Translations under genes and position numbers: made by a program
From: an uncultured Acidimicrobiales bacterium
GTDB taxonomy: Bacteria; Actinomycetota; Acidimicrobiia; Acidimicrobiales; SZUA-35
Reading direction: 5' to 3'
DNA: 38,138 nt
NCBI GenBank assembly: GCA_938002965.1
Contig: CALKZY010000035.1
Location: forward strand, 1-38,138
The notes under the pieces: generated by a model
What the model saw: the letters and a program-made list of their open reading frames with translations, nothing else
Databases searched by the model: none
What the model was told of the DNA's origin: nothing
Shown: positions 1 to 7,512 of the stretch, one piece after another
Layout: each line of letters begins with the position of its first letter
Numbering within the stretch: position 1 is the first letter of the stretch

Positions 1-141
1 TCAAACCCACAACAGGTCGAGGGGCCGGAGATCGAGTTCGAAGCCGAGGCCATCGGGTTTGATCCCGACGTCATCTACTACGCAGCAGCTGTTGAGCGTG
101 GCGTTGTTTCCGACCCGACGGAATGTGAGCGTCGAGTCTGA
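1..141 (+). CDS. C-terminal end of an unknown protein (partial)
   Basis: Frame 1 is open from the window edge and ends at TGA 139-141, giving the last 46 residues of a protein that begins outside the window. The visible tail is acidic and ends in ECERRV. Amino-acid composition is ordinary for a coding region (mixed E, D, V, I) and there is an 84-base gap before the next start. No domain can be recognised from so short a piece. Reality as a gene end is likely; function unknown. Confidence 0.55.
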   Translation, partial: SNPQQVEGPEIEFEAEAIGFDPDVIYYAAAVERGVVSDPTECERRV

Positions 142-225
142 CCGACTCTGAATCCTGAACGTTTGCTCTGTGGAGTTAGACGTCTGCCTTGTCGGTGACC
201 TGCCGGTAACTGTCAGACTGTTGTG

Positions 226-1476
226 ATGGAGACTGCTCATCCCCACTTTTCGCTGACACCGCAACCGACCTCACCCGGCATGATTGTGCGGGCCGAAGGA
301 TGTGAGCTGATCACGTCCGATGGTCGCCGTATTCTCGATGCCGTCGGTGGTGCCGCCGTCAACAACGTCGGTCATGGTCGACGTGAGGTTGCTGACGCTG
401 TAGCCGAAGCGATGCGCCAGCTTGACTACGTGGTGCCGCTGTGGCCCACCCCGAATCGTGTGGCGCTCGGCGAATATCTGGTCGACGAGTGGTTGCCAGC
501 CGACTTCGAGCATGTCTTCTTCGCCGGTGGGGGCAGTGAAGCGAACGACACGGCGGTCAGGTTGGCTCGGATGTACCACGTGAGCCGCGGTGACGAGCAG
601 CGTTATAAGGTGATCGGTCGTGTCCCCAGCTATCACGGATCAACGTTGGCGACCCTGGCAATAGGGGGACATATGAACCGCCGAGACGGGTTCGATCCGC
701 TACTGGCCGAACATCCGAAGGTACCCTGGGATAACGCCGACGCGCTAGCTGCCGCCATTGAGGCCGCCGACCCGTCTACGGTGGCGGCCTTCATCGCAGA
801 ACCTGTGATCGGCGCTTCTGGCCCGGCCCTCACTCCCGGGCTGGATTACTGGGCCCGGGTTAGCGAGGTCTGCCGGGAGTACGGCGTGCTCATGATTTCC
901 GACGAGGTGATGACCGGCTTCGGTCGGACCGGGCGTCGGTGGGGCTTCGAACACGACGACTGGGAGCCTGACATTGTGGTGGCCGCCAAAGCCATCACCG
1001 GTGGATATACACCGCTGTCGATGGTGTCAGCCTCAAACCAGGTACTTGAACCGATCATCGCTGACGGCAACGGTGTTATGTTCTTCACCTACTCAGGCCA
1101 TGACGCCAGCTGTGCTGGCGCGTTGGCGGTGCTGCGCATCCTGGCTGACGAGCAGCTTGTGGAACGGGCGGCCACGGTCGGAGCATCGATGCTGGCGAAG
1201 CTTCAGGCTGCCGTTGGCCGCAGCTCAGCTGTAGTTGAGGTGCGTGGTCGAGGTCTGATGCTGGGAGTCGAGCTGAACGGTTTGGCTTCCGCCGACGTGG
1301 TGGCCGCCGCCTTGGAGCGTGACGTGTGGATCTACCCCGGTGGTTCAGGTCCGGCGGTGAACGACGGTCTTCTGTTCGCTCCACCTCTCGTCGTCTCCGA
1401 CGAGCAGGTCGATCAAATCGTGGCCGTTACTGCGGCCGCCATCGACGAGGTTGCCGCCGGGGTGGTTTCGGCCTAG
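226..1476 (+). CDS. class III PLP-dependent aminotransferase
   Basis: About 416 residues, the usual length for class III (ornithine/omega-amino acid) aminotransferases. These cytosolic enzymes move an amino group between an omega-amine or amino acid and a keto acid using pyridoxal phosphate. Visible landmarks are GGGSEAND near residue 105 (cofactor phosphate region), SYHGSTLAT near 143, ISDEVMTGFGRTG near 225 with the cofactor-binding Asp, and AAKAITGGY near 255 whose Lys should form the Schiff base. GTG 223 and ATG 226 are adjacent in-frame starts; neither has a clear Shine-Dalgarno sequence. The family assignment is firm, but the substrate cannot be read. The omega-amino-acid:pyruvate group is the closest impression. 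It stands alone, with no obvious operon partner. Confidence 0.9.
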   Translation: METAHPHFSLTPQPTSPGMIVRAEGCELITSDGRRILDAVGGAAVNNVGHGRREVADAVAEAMRQLDYVVPLWPTPNRVALGEYLVDEWLPADFEHVFFAGGGSEANDTAVRLARMYHVSRGDEQRYKVIGRVPSYHGSTLATLAIGGHMNRRDGFDPLLAEHPKVPWDNADALAAAIEAADPSTVAAFIAEPVIGASGPALTPGLDYWARVSEVCREYGVLMISDEVMTGFGRTGRRWGFEHDDWEPDIVVAAKAITGGYTPLSMVSASNQVLEPIIADGNGVMFFTYSGHDASCAGALAVLRILADEQLVERAATVGASMLAKLQAAVGRSSAVVEVRGRGLMLGVELNGLASADVVAAALERDVWIYPGGSGPAVNDGLLFAPPLVVSDEQVDQIVAVTAAAIDEVAAGVVSA

Positions 1477-1546
1477 AGCCGTCTTTTGCTGACCGTTACG
1501 TAAAACGAGATCCCATGTTGACAGCGCCGTTGGTCCGTGGGGTTTG

Positions 1547-1810
1547 CTATCGCTTGGTCTCGGCTACTGGTGATTGGCGGGCAGGTTTGGTTAGCGGGTA
1601 GTTGAGCATCCTCGTCAGCGCGTCAAGATCATCGGGCAGGTCCATCGCTCGTGCGACCTCGGCAATGGTTCGTTGGTGCCCAATCGTCGGTTGGTCCAGG
1701 GTGTATACCTTCTCGAGATACTCGGCCTTGGCCCCGAGCACTAGTTCCTCCATTGCGTTCAGGACGGCGACGACATCGACGACATCCTCTCGTTCTGTTG
1801 GTGTGTTCAC
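1547..1810 (-). CDS. small acidic helical protein, unknown
   Basis: 87 residues starting at GTG 1810, with a good GAAGG Shine-Dalgarno eight bases upstream. The composition is that of a folded helical protein (VVAVLNAMEELV, EVARAMDLPDDLDALTRML) and not a shadow frame. No family is recognised. The central part, with Ala/Leu heptads and EVARAM, could be a small helix-turn-helix or a protein-protein adaptor, but no recognition helix can be defended. It is convergent with the aminotransferase, 70 bases away, and lies on the chromosomal side of the integrated element. Confidence 0.55.
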   Translation of the reverse strand: MNTPTEREDVVDVVAVLNAMEELVLGAKAEYLEKVYTLDQPTIGHQRTIAEVARAMDLPDDLDALTRMLNYPLTKPARQSPVAETKR

Positions 1811-2178
1811 GTAGCCAACCTTCAGTTATGTAAATTCCAACGGGTTGTTGAGATGTTGGTCGAAGGTAGAGGTTTGGTGTGACATTCAAATTGTCGATAG
1901 CCAAAACTCGAAGGGGACTCACGACGTCTCGCCTGACTCGCAAGGCTGACTGGTGGGAGGGGAAATTCTCTGGAGCGACCGCTTCGGTTGCTTCAGGCTC
2001 GTGGAAGGCTTCTTTCGGCTGTCAGCGCACTGTGCCAGCGCATTGTGCCAGCTCGTGGTGAGCAGCGGATCGTTGCTTTCGCCGGCGGCGGTTTCCCGGG
2101 GTGAGTAAGCGGCTTCTTCTCAGGTTCGTCTCGCGACCTGCAGGCTAGTCATACGAAACCCCACACGATCTTAGAAAT
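1811..2178. other. gene-free stretch left of the integrated element
   Basis: No convincing gene is seen here. A 60-codon plus-strand frame at 1879-2061 has unlikely composition and no ribosome-binding site. The stretch should contain the promoter of the 87-aa gene that reads leftwards. No tRNA fold, repeat array or strong promoter pair was found. Confidence 0.4.
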
Positions 2179-2181
2179 CAA

Positions 2182-2219
2182 AAACCCCACCTCAGCCGTG
2201 ACAGCTTGGAGCGGGGTTT
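2182..2219 (-). terminator. original rho-independent terminator of the tRNA-Arg gene
   Basis: Read on the minus strand, AAACCCC (2213-2219) pairs with GGGGTTT (2182-2188), with a small inner AGC/GCT pairing and a following T run. It lies just past the tRNA 3' remnant, so it was probably the terminator of the tRNA-Arg gene before the element inserted. Confidence 0.65.
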
Positions 2220-2232
2220 CGGTTTGTTTGAG

Positions 2233-2280
2233 TTTTGCGCGCTTGTAGGGACTCGAACCCCAAACCTTCTGATCCGTAAT
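2233..2280 (-). repeat. attachment site, left copy, with tRNA-Arg 3' remnant
   Basis: 48 bases identical to 14938-14985. Bases 2238-2280 are the 3' part of tRNA-Arg (anticodon loop to discriminator base). Beyond 2280 the sequence no longer matches the tRNA 5' half, so this copy cannot form a tRNA. This is the expected junction left by a tyrosine recombinase acting in the anticodon-loop region of a tRNA gene. Confidence 0.92.
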
Positions 2281-2365
2281 TCTCAGGGGGCTTGCTTCGG
2301 GGGTTCTCTGTTGCTGGCTGTGAGTGCCCGGAAGTCTCTGTTCTAGCCGTTCTTGGCGAATCAGC

Positions 2366-2429
2366 GTTCGCTAGCGGTGTCCGTTCGCTACCGCAGGATT
2401 CCGGGAGTTTGTTCTCACGCTTGTTCTCA
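2366..2429. repeat. short direct repeats near the left element end
   Basis: GTTCGCTA occurs at 2366-2373 and 2383-2390 (17-base period), and TTGTTCTCA at 2409-2417 and 2421-2429 (12-base period). They lie in a gene-free 250-base stretch just inside the left attachment site. Arm-type sites for Int or Xis would be expected in such a place; this role is inference. Confidence 0.35.
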
Positions 2430-2530
2430 TCGAGGAACCGTGCAAACGACTGAGCGAAGCCAAAAGAGGCAGGCAACAGTCATCTTAACCTAACGCCGGG
2501 CACTTGTTCCTTAGCTTGGATAGGCGTGGA

Positions 2531-3385
2531 CTAACCATGGGACGGCTGAGGCCTAGCAACAGCACTCGGTCGCCGTTTTGGCAACCTGATCGGCCCCGTC
2601 GTAACAGCCACAGCGTGTGCGCCAGCATAGTGATCATCGGGCGTCGGCGATGAAGTGATCTTCGACCGAGCCGCATCAAGCACTAGGTCGTCCTCGTCGA
2701 TCGCCAACGGGGGTACTCGCGACCTATCGACGTGATCGCGATAGATCTCTGACTCTTTGTACTCAGCCAGGAGAAAGCGCCAATGCTCAAGGTTGCGCTC
2801 AATCCAAACCTTGTAGTCGGACCGCGCTTGTTCGTCGTACAAGTAGATCTTCTTCTCCACCAGAGGCGATTGCTCGCCGACGATCTTCCGCGCCAGCTCA
2901 ATTATGTGCACGCCTGTCTCGTCGGTGTATCTCGCGGACTTGTTGACTGTGTCGGGAAGCACCTTGTAGAGGGTGTCGGCATCGCTGAGTGCCTGTCCCT
3001 CGATGGACGGTGTGCGATCGCTCCGCTGCGAGGTCTCGGCCTCCAGGACAATGTGTTCTACACGCTGAATGAAATCTTGAGAATATCCGGCAGTGTGAAG
3101 CAGTTGGCGACGGAGGTCACTTCCTGCCGCCGCTGACGTTGAGCCCGGTTCAGCTAGATGATTCAAGTCATGCACCAAAGCTGCTGCAATCGACAGCTCG
3201 ATGTCTGCTCCGTTCCTTTTCGCGAACCGGTGGGTTTCATGGAACACGAACCATATGTGCTCCCAATCGTGGAACGGTACCGAATCGTGGAACTTCTGGT
3301 AGAGGACATATACGTCACGAAGGAGCCTTCTGGCGTTTATGGAGAGATTTTGGTATATGACGTCTTCATCCGTCGGAGTAGCCAT
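2531..3385 (-). CDS. HD-domain phosphohydrolase
   Basis: 284 residues. HD-fold metal ligands are visible in order: FHDWEH (His39-His43), ALVHDLNHL (His72-Asp73), a histidine near 111 and SDADTLYK (Asp135/Asp137). HD proteins hydrolyse phosphate esters, often of nucleotides or cyclic nucleotides, in the cytosol; the substrate cannot be read here. The region after about residue 225 is polar and probably disordered. The ATG start has GAGG seven bases upstream and lies inside the end of the cupin-like gene (20-base overlap), so it is the last gene of the minus-strand cargo operon. The nearest relatives by impression are stand-alone HD hydrolases of about 190-220 residues, so the tail is extra. 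Confidence 0.8.
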   Translation of the reverse strand: MATPTDEDVIYQNLSINARRLLRDVYVLYQKFHDSVPFHDWEHIWFVFHETHRFAKRNGADIELSIAAALVHDLNHLAEPGSTSAAAGSDLRRQLLHTAGYSQDFIQRVEHIVLEAETSQRSDRTPSIEGQALSDADTLYKVLPDTVNKSARYTDETGVHIIELARKIVGEQSPLVEKKIYLYDEQARSDYKVWIERNLEHWRFLLAEYKESEIYRDHVDRSRVPPLAIDEDDLVLDAARSKITSSPTPDDHYAGAHAVAVTTGPIRLPKRRPSAVARPQPSHG

Positions 3386-4043
3386 GGTGGTTTCCTCGGG
3401 TAGCCGGCCACGATCGGTCGGAGCAGATGGCGAAAGGGGTCCTGTGTACTCGTCGGCTGCCGCCTAAGACCGATGAGCTTTCACTCCTTGTCGGTGGAGA
3501 TTGAATAATGAGGGTCAATGTACCGATCATAATGTTAGCCAGCGAGTGAATATCGTCGCACTCTAGATAGTACGTATCCCCAACACCAACCGGGCGGGAC
3601 GATCTTTTGACGGCATGTGAGTTTGAGGGGAATTCCTCGTAGCGGTCGTGTTGGTATCCTCCGCGGAGGATCAGGGTACTGAAAGCGTATCGATGATTAT
3701 GCGGCGCCGTCGAGAATCCAGCACCTTCTGAGATTTCTGATTTGAACTGGTGAAGCCAAATGCGGTAGGGGACATAACTGCCCGAGAACAGGAGCCACTT
3801 GTGGTGGGTTCCGGTCTCCCTGCAGTTGTATGCCATGATGCGCTTACTAGATGGTTCAAGCGCTGCCAGTGATGTGAGGATTTCATCTGGGTCGATTCGG
3901 TCCTGGATCCACCGGGCTCCCTCCTCAGACGCAAGTGGCACAGACCAGTCGAGTTCGTCGAGCACCGCTCGCGCCGACGAAGCCCATTCTGCCAGGTTGG
4001 GTAACGGGCTCTCCATGAATTCGTCGTCATCTGGATACGGCAT
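3366..4043 (-). CDS. cupin-like protein of unknown function
   Basis: 225 residues. APHNHRYAFSTLILRG (His115, His117) followed by GDTYYLECDDIHSLAN (His166) matches the two metal-binding motifs of a single cupin barrel, in the style of cysteine-dioxygenase-like proteins. A helical N-terminal part (1-70) precedes the barrel. A metal-dependent oxygenase or a small-molecule-binding role is possible; the substrate is unknown. The last 40 residues are low-complexity, and part of that DNA also encodes the HD protein start. It overlaps both neighbours (17 bases with the membrane protein, 20 with the HD gene), which points to translational coupling and joint action. Confidence 0.65.
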   Translation of the reverse strand: MPYPDDDEFMESPLPNLAEWASSARAVLDELDWSVPLASEEGARWIQDRIDPDEILTSLAALEPSSKRIMAYNCRETGTHHKWLLFSGSYVPYRIWLHQFKSEISEGAGFSTAPHNHRYAFSTLILRGGYQHDRYEEFPSNSHAVKRSSRPVGVGDTYYLECDDIHSLANIMIGTLTLIIQSPPTRSESSSVLGGSRRVHRTPFAICSDRSWPATRGNHHGYSDG

Positions 4044-5085
4044 CGAGGAAGCTGTCGGCGTTTGACTGGAACCGTGCGCGTAAAGACTTTAGGCCTTCTT
4101 CCCCAAAGTTCTCAAAACCAAGATTCCGAATATGCTGTATGAGTTCATCGTCTGACTTGACATCGGTGAGCTCGATCGCATATCTCGAGTTCAGCCGCAC
4201 CCGTCCCGCCTCAGACAACGCCTCCTCGTACGGAACCGAGTCTTGGAGATAGCGAAGTGTTCTCGGATATTGGATCCCTTTGTCTCCTTCCTCGTGAAAG
4301 AGTGTTTTGTAAACATGTTGATCGAATATCTCGAGTCGGTTGATTTGTGTCTCCGTCGTGAAATCGATAGTCAGCGACTCGAATCGCTCGACTGAGAGCT
4401 GGGCTCCAACCACAGCTTGGTAAATCTCGTCAATCAAGCGCTTACGGAGTGCCTCCAAGTTGAGGGATTCATCTTCTGAGTAGGACATGAGATGGTTAAC
4501 GCGCGACTTGAAGGCATCCGGATAAGAGGGATGCGAAACGATCAGATGAACTTCTTTGCACTTTGCTCCGAGTCGCATCAGGCGGGCGGCGGCGTATCGA
4601 CCCGTGACTCCCTTGAACGTATAGCGACGGGAAGAGTTCAAGCTGCGTCGCAGATCCTCGTTGAAGTCGAGATCTGGGCCCCTTGACTGTAGGTATATCT
4701 TGTCCGGATAGAACTCGCTGCTGGACGAGTCTCTCAAGTCAATCACCTCGGCTGTGGCTTGAGCGACAACACTGTCTATTTCGATGGCACCGGCGATCAG
4801 TCGGGCGAAGTCCTCTCGGCCGTCGTGGATAACTTCGCTTATCGTCGCCTTTAGGAGCTGGTCCTTGGCCGGGTCGGTCACTAGAACTTGTGAGACGGCA
4901 AATGCTGTATTCGCGACGAGACTGGTTGCAACTGCGATGTACAGCGCCTGCGTTGTTCCGGTTGACGATGCGGCCAAGAGTCCTAATGTGGCCGAGCCAA
5001 GGAGGCCAAGCAGTAAGACGATGACGGTTCGAGTCGCGAGGTTGGCGCGAATCAATCCGACTACTGAGTCTCGTTTTTGGGTCAT
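4027..5085 (-). CDS. two-helix membrane protein with unknown cytoplasmic domain
   Basis: 352 residues from ATG 5085; an in-frame TTG at 5154 would add 23 residues, and neither start has a clear ribosome-binding site. Two membrane helices lie at about 18-40 and 47-68, followed by a 280-residue soluble domain. That domain contains FKGVTGRYAAARLMRLG and then KEVHLIVSHPSYPDAF, an alternation of strand and helix that recalls phospholipase-D-like or nucleotide-sensing effector folds, but no HKD motif is present. No family is named with confidence. It is third in the cargo operon, downstream of the EEP enzyme and overlapping the cupin gene. A membrane-bound sensor or effector is the most economical reading. 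Confidence 0.7.
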   Translation of the reverse strand: MTQKRDSVVGLIRANLATRTVIVLLLGLLGSATLGLLAASSTGTTQALYIAVATSLVANTAFAVSQVLVTDPAKDQLLKATISEVIHDGREDFARLIAGAIEIDSVVAQATAEVIDLRDSSSSEFYPDKIYLQSRGPDLDFNEDLRRSLNSSRRYTFKGVTGRYAAARLMRLGAKCKEVHLIVSHPSYPDAFKSRVNHLMSYSEDESLNLEALRKRLIDEIYQAVVGAQLSVERFESLTIDFTTETQINRLEIFDQHVYKTLFHEEGDKGIQYPRTLRYLQDSVPYEEALSEAGRVRLNSRYAIELTDVKSDDELIQHIRNLGFENFGEEGLKSLRARFQSNADSFLDAVSR

Positions 5086-5193
5086 TGGAGCTTGGCTTTT
5101 CCTTGGTGGTGTTCGAAGAGAAGGAGACAGCCGCCAAGTTTGCCTAGGTGTCAACTTGGGCGAACCGTGCTCGTAGACGAATCCCCTCCAGCG

Positions 5194-5862
5194 TCAAATC
5201 TTGGCCGTTATGGGCAAGTGGTCTGACGCATCTGAGCTTAGCGCTTCCAGTCTAGGCGGTGTGATGCGATTGAAGATCACATAGTCAATGCGTTCTGTAG
5301 GACTCTTTGCAGGGTAAGTCGCAGGGTGGGTTCTGGGGGTTGTCTGGACTGAGTCGATCCATTCCTCGGCCGGCTGATTGAAGTCACCGCAGACGATCCA
5401 AGCTTGCGTGTCGCCCAGCCCAGAAAGCTCAAGAAGTTTGTCACAGGCTGCCCTTCTCATCGTCCTATCGCTTCTCGACAGGTGGGTTGATCCAATTGCT
5501 AGAGACGGCCTAGCCTCAACGCATCCGACTAGTGCGGTCCTCGGCTCGCTGTTCTCAGAACCGTCGTACAGGCTCGGAGGAAGAAGATGCCACTGTTGAA
5601 ATGAAACGAATGGTGTCTTGGACAGCAGAGCGTTTCCAAAGCCACCCTCTTCCCGATACTCGAATGCCGGAACGAAGGCCCAGCAGTAGTCGAGCGTTTC
5701 GGCTACTCGACGAAGCTTGGCAGGATCGCCCCAATCCTCGTCGACCTCAACGAGTGAGATGACGTCGGGGTCGACCTCTCGGACCAGGTCGATTACTCGG
5801 TCTACGTTGTCGACACCGTCGGCGTCAGCCCATCCGTGGATGTTCCAGTGGAGGATCTTCAT
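5194..5862 (-). CDS. endonuclease/exonuclease/phosphatase (EEP) family enzyme
   Basis: 222 residues from ATG 5862, whose ATG overlaps the upstream TGA in an ATGA junction; an earlier in-frame start would add seven residues. The EEP (DNase I-like) motifs are complete: LHWNIHGW near residue 5 (Asn), SLVEVDEDW near 39 (Glu metal ligand), STHLSR near 130, VCGDFNQPAEEW near 163 (Asp/Asn) and SDASDHLPITAKI at the C-terminus (Asp-His pair). Such enzymes cut phosphodiester or phosphomonoester bonds in DNA, RNA, nucleotides or lipids. Nothing decides among these. It has no signal peptide, so it is probably cytosolic. It is co-transcribed with the XRE-TPR regulator and sits 109 bases upstream of the membrane protein gene. 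Confidence 0.85.
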   Translation of the reverse strand: MKILHWNIHGWADADGVDNVDRVIDLVREVDPDVISLVEVDEDWGDPAKLRRVAETLDYCWAFVPAFEYREEGGFGNALLSKTPFVSFQQWHLLPPSLYDGSENSEPRTALVGCVEARPSLAIGSTHLSRSDRTMRRAACDKLLELSGLGDTQAWIVCGDFNQPAEEWIDSVQTTPRTHPATYPAKSPTERIDYVIFNRITPPRLEALSSDASDHLPITAKI

Positions 5863-7130
5863 GCTCCAATTAGAGCACCACAACGTTGGGCCAGGGGGCG
5901 TAGTTCCATGGAAACTCCGCCCTGGCGGGAATCGAGCAGGCCGGCCAGCACGGTTCGGCTGTGTCGGTGGGTGCGAATTTCCTCGGCTGCGATCGACTCG
6001 GCTTCGAGCATTGTGGACACGGCATCGGCCCCCCGGGTTAGCTGGGCCTGAGCTCGGGCTACGTCCAGGAGGTAGCGGGCGTGACGTTCAGCCATCGCCG
6101 GGTTCGACGGCATCTTTGTTTGTTCGGCTTGGCGGAGAGCCTCGATTGGATCGTCAAGCTCGACCTCGAAAGCCACTCGGTGGATGGCCACGTTGGTCGG
6201 GCCGAACATGACGCTTCCGATGTGGTCGTGACGAAGCCCGTCGGCGCATCGTTGGGCGGCGTCCAGCAACTCAAACGCTGATTGGCGTTCGCCGTTGCGG
6301 GCGCATGCACTGGCCGCAGTCAACAGCGCTGCACCCTGAACGGCCAGCGCTTGCGGGTCGAGGGCTCGATGGCGGGCGATGTGGCCGGCTCCCTCGATGG
6401 CAAGGTCAGCGGCGAGATCGTAGGTGCCGCCTCGCATGTAGGTTTCAGCCAGGCATCGCAGGACGGTGGCGACCAGCACCGGATCGTTGATGGCTTGGGC
6501 GGCCATGAGAGCATCAGTTGCGGTTGCTTGAGCGTCGGCTGGCTGATCGAGCTTGACCTGGATGAACGCTTTCACCACTTGGGCCATGACCAGGTGGCGG
6601 GTGGCTTCCTGGCGTAGCAGTCCTGACGTGGCGGCGATGGTGTGCTTGGCCTCGGTGATCACACCGGGGAGCAGGGCTGAGAGGGCGGCGTACTGCGAGC
6701 GTTGCTCCAGGCGGACGGTTCGACCGACAGCGGCTTGGAGCGCTCGCACCGATTGGCCGGCGTCCCGACTATCAAACGGGAGAGCGGCTGAAACTCCGGT
6801 GGCCACAAGGCCGGTGATGAACTCTCGGCGATCCACCTGAATGTCGACCTCCTCCTTCCGCTCGACGGTACCAACCATCGGTGCGGGTAGAGAAGACTTC
6901 ACAGTCGATTTGGCAGGGTCACCATCGCAGCGAAGAATCTGATCAAGCTCTTGCATAGTTAGTTGCAGAGCACGGGCCAGAGGAGACCGCATTTCGGGTC
7001 TTGGCGTCGACTCGCCAGACTCCCATCGATGGACCGTGGCCCGGTTTACTTCGAGTAGGCGCGCCAAATTGGTCTTGGTGAGTCCTAGTGCTTCTCGGCG
7101 TTGGGTGAGGTCGGAACGTGCTTCCGCCAT
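5859..7130 (-). CDS. XRE-family regulator with TPR-like C-terminal region
   Basis: 423 residues from ATG 7130, chosen because AGAAGGA lies seven bases upstream. An XRE helix-turn-helix occupies about residues 5-60 (LGLTKTNLARLLEVNRATVH, then RWESGESTPRPEM). After a linker comes DRREFITGLVATGVSAAL near 105, a segment that resembles a twin-arginine signal but is internal and typical of Streptomyces XRE-TPR regulators. The rest is a helical repeat region (150-420) of TPR type. Family knowledge suggests a ligand- or peptide-sensing transcription factor. It heads the cargo operon and is divergent from the transfer operon, with two palindromes in the shared intergenic region, so it may control both. 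Confidence 0.85.
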   Translation of the reverse strand: MAEARSDLTQRREALGLTKTNLARLLEVNRATVHRWESGESTPRPEMRSPLARALQLTMQELDQILRCDGDPAKSTVKSSLPAPMVGTVERKEEVDIQVDRREFITGLVATGVSAALPFDSRDAGQSVRALQAAVGRTVRLEQRSQYAALSALLPGVITEAKHTIAATSGLLRQEATRHLVMAQVVKAFIQVKLDQPADAQATATDALMAAQAINDPVLVATVLRCLAETYMRGGTYDLAADLAIEGAGHIARHRALDPQALAVQGAALLTAASACARNGERQSAFELLDAAQRCADGLRHDHIGSVMFGPTNVAIHRVAFEVELDDPIEALRQAEQTKMPSNPAMAERHARYLLDVARAQAQLTRGADAVSTMLEAESIAAEEIRTHRHSRTVLAGLLDSRQGGVSMELRPLAQRCGALIGA

Positions 7131-7143
7131 CGGAATTCCTTCT

Positions 7144-7199
7144 GACCAGGTGGTGGACATATGGCCTGGTCAAACGGCCCGCATGCAACAGTATTGCAT
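7144..7199. promoter_or_regulatory. two inverted repeats in the divergent control region
   Basis: GACCAGG (7144-7150) and CCTGGTC (7165-7171) form a 7-base inverted repeat with a 14-base spacer just upstream of the XRE-TPR start. ATGCAA (7183-7188) and TTGCAT (7194-7199) form a 6-base inverted repeat with a 5-base spacer. Both are perfect in their arms and lie between divergent operons, where a regulator of the element would bind. Assignment to the XRE protein is inference. Confidence 0.5.
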
Positions 7200-7257
7200 C
7201 ACATTGTGACACGGATGCGACTTCGGTGTCCTGGCGACCTCTGGTTTCATCCGAATC

Positions 7258-7512
7258 ATGAATACGTCACCGGAGATTTCCGAACCGGCCCCGGCGGTTC
7301 CGCTGTCGCCCCGGCTGCCGATCGACTCGACTCTGATTGAGCTGGTCGACGCCATTGTTGAGGCGATCGACGTCAACCGTTCAACCGAAGTTGACCGGGT
7401 TCGATCGGCCCTTGAGCCCTTCGGCGGCTCGTTGCTGTTCGACGCTGAGATCCGACTGAACGGCCTGACCAGTCCGCACGAGGGCTGCATCTGCGGCGGG
7501 GAGGTGGCCTGA
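7258..7512 (+). CDS. small protein at the head of the transfer operon, unknown
   Basis: 84 residues, Pro-rich at the N-terminus, then an amphipathic helical segment (STLIELVDAIVEAIDVNR) and a tail with CICGGE. No ribosome-binding site is visible upstream of ATG 7258, so leaderless translation or another start is possible. Its TGA overlaps the next ATG (ATGA), and it heads a continuous plus-strand operon of overlapping genes. Function unknown; small proteins in this place in AICEs are often transfer or regulatory accessories. Confidence 0.6.
   Translation: MNTSPEISEPAPAVPLSPRLPIDSTLIELVDAIVEAIDVNRSTEVDRVRSALEPFGGSLLFDAEIRLNGLTSPHEGCICGGEVA

Noticed and set aside
1879..2061. Plus-strand frame of 60 codons in the left flank
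   Set aside because: No Shine-Dalgarno sequence, Ser/Trp/Lys-rich atypical composition, no neighbours on the strand.
2192..2476. Minus-strand frame of 94 codons across the left attachment site
   Set aside because: It runs through the tRNA remnant and the terminator, so it cannot be an ordinary gene.
6789..6843. Twin-arginine signal in the XRE-TPR protein
   Set aside because: The RREF segment is internal, after a DNA-binding domain; it is a known look-alike in XRE-TPR regulators.
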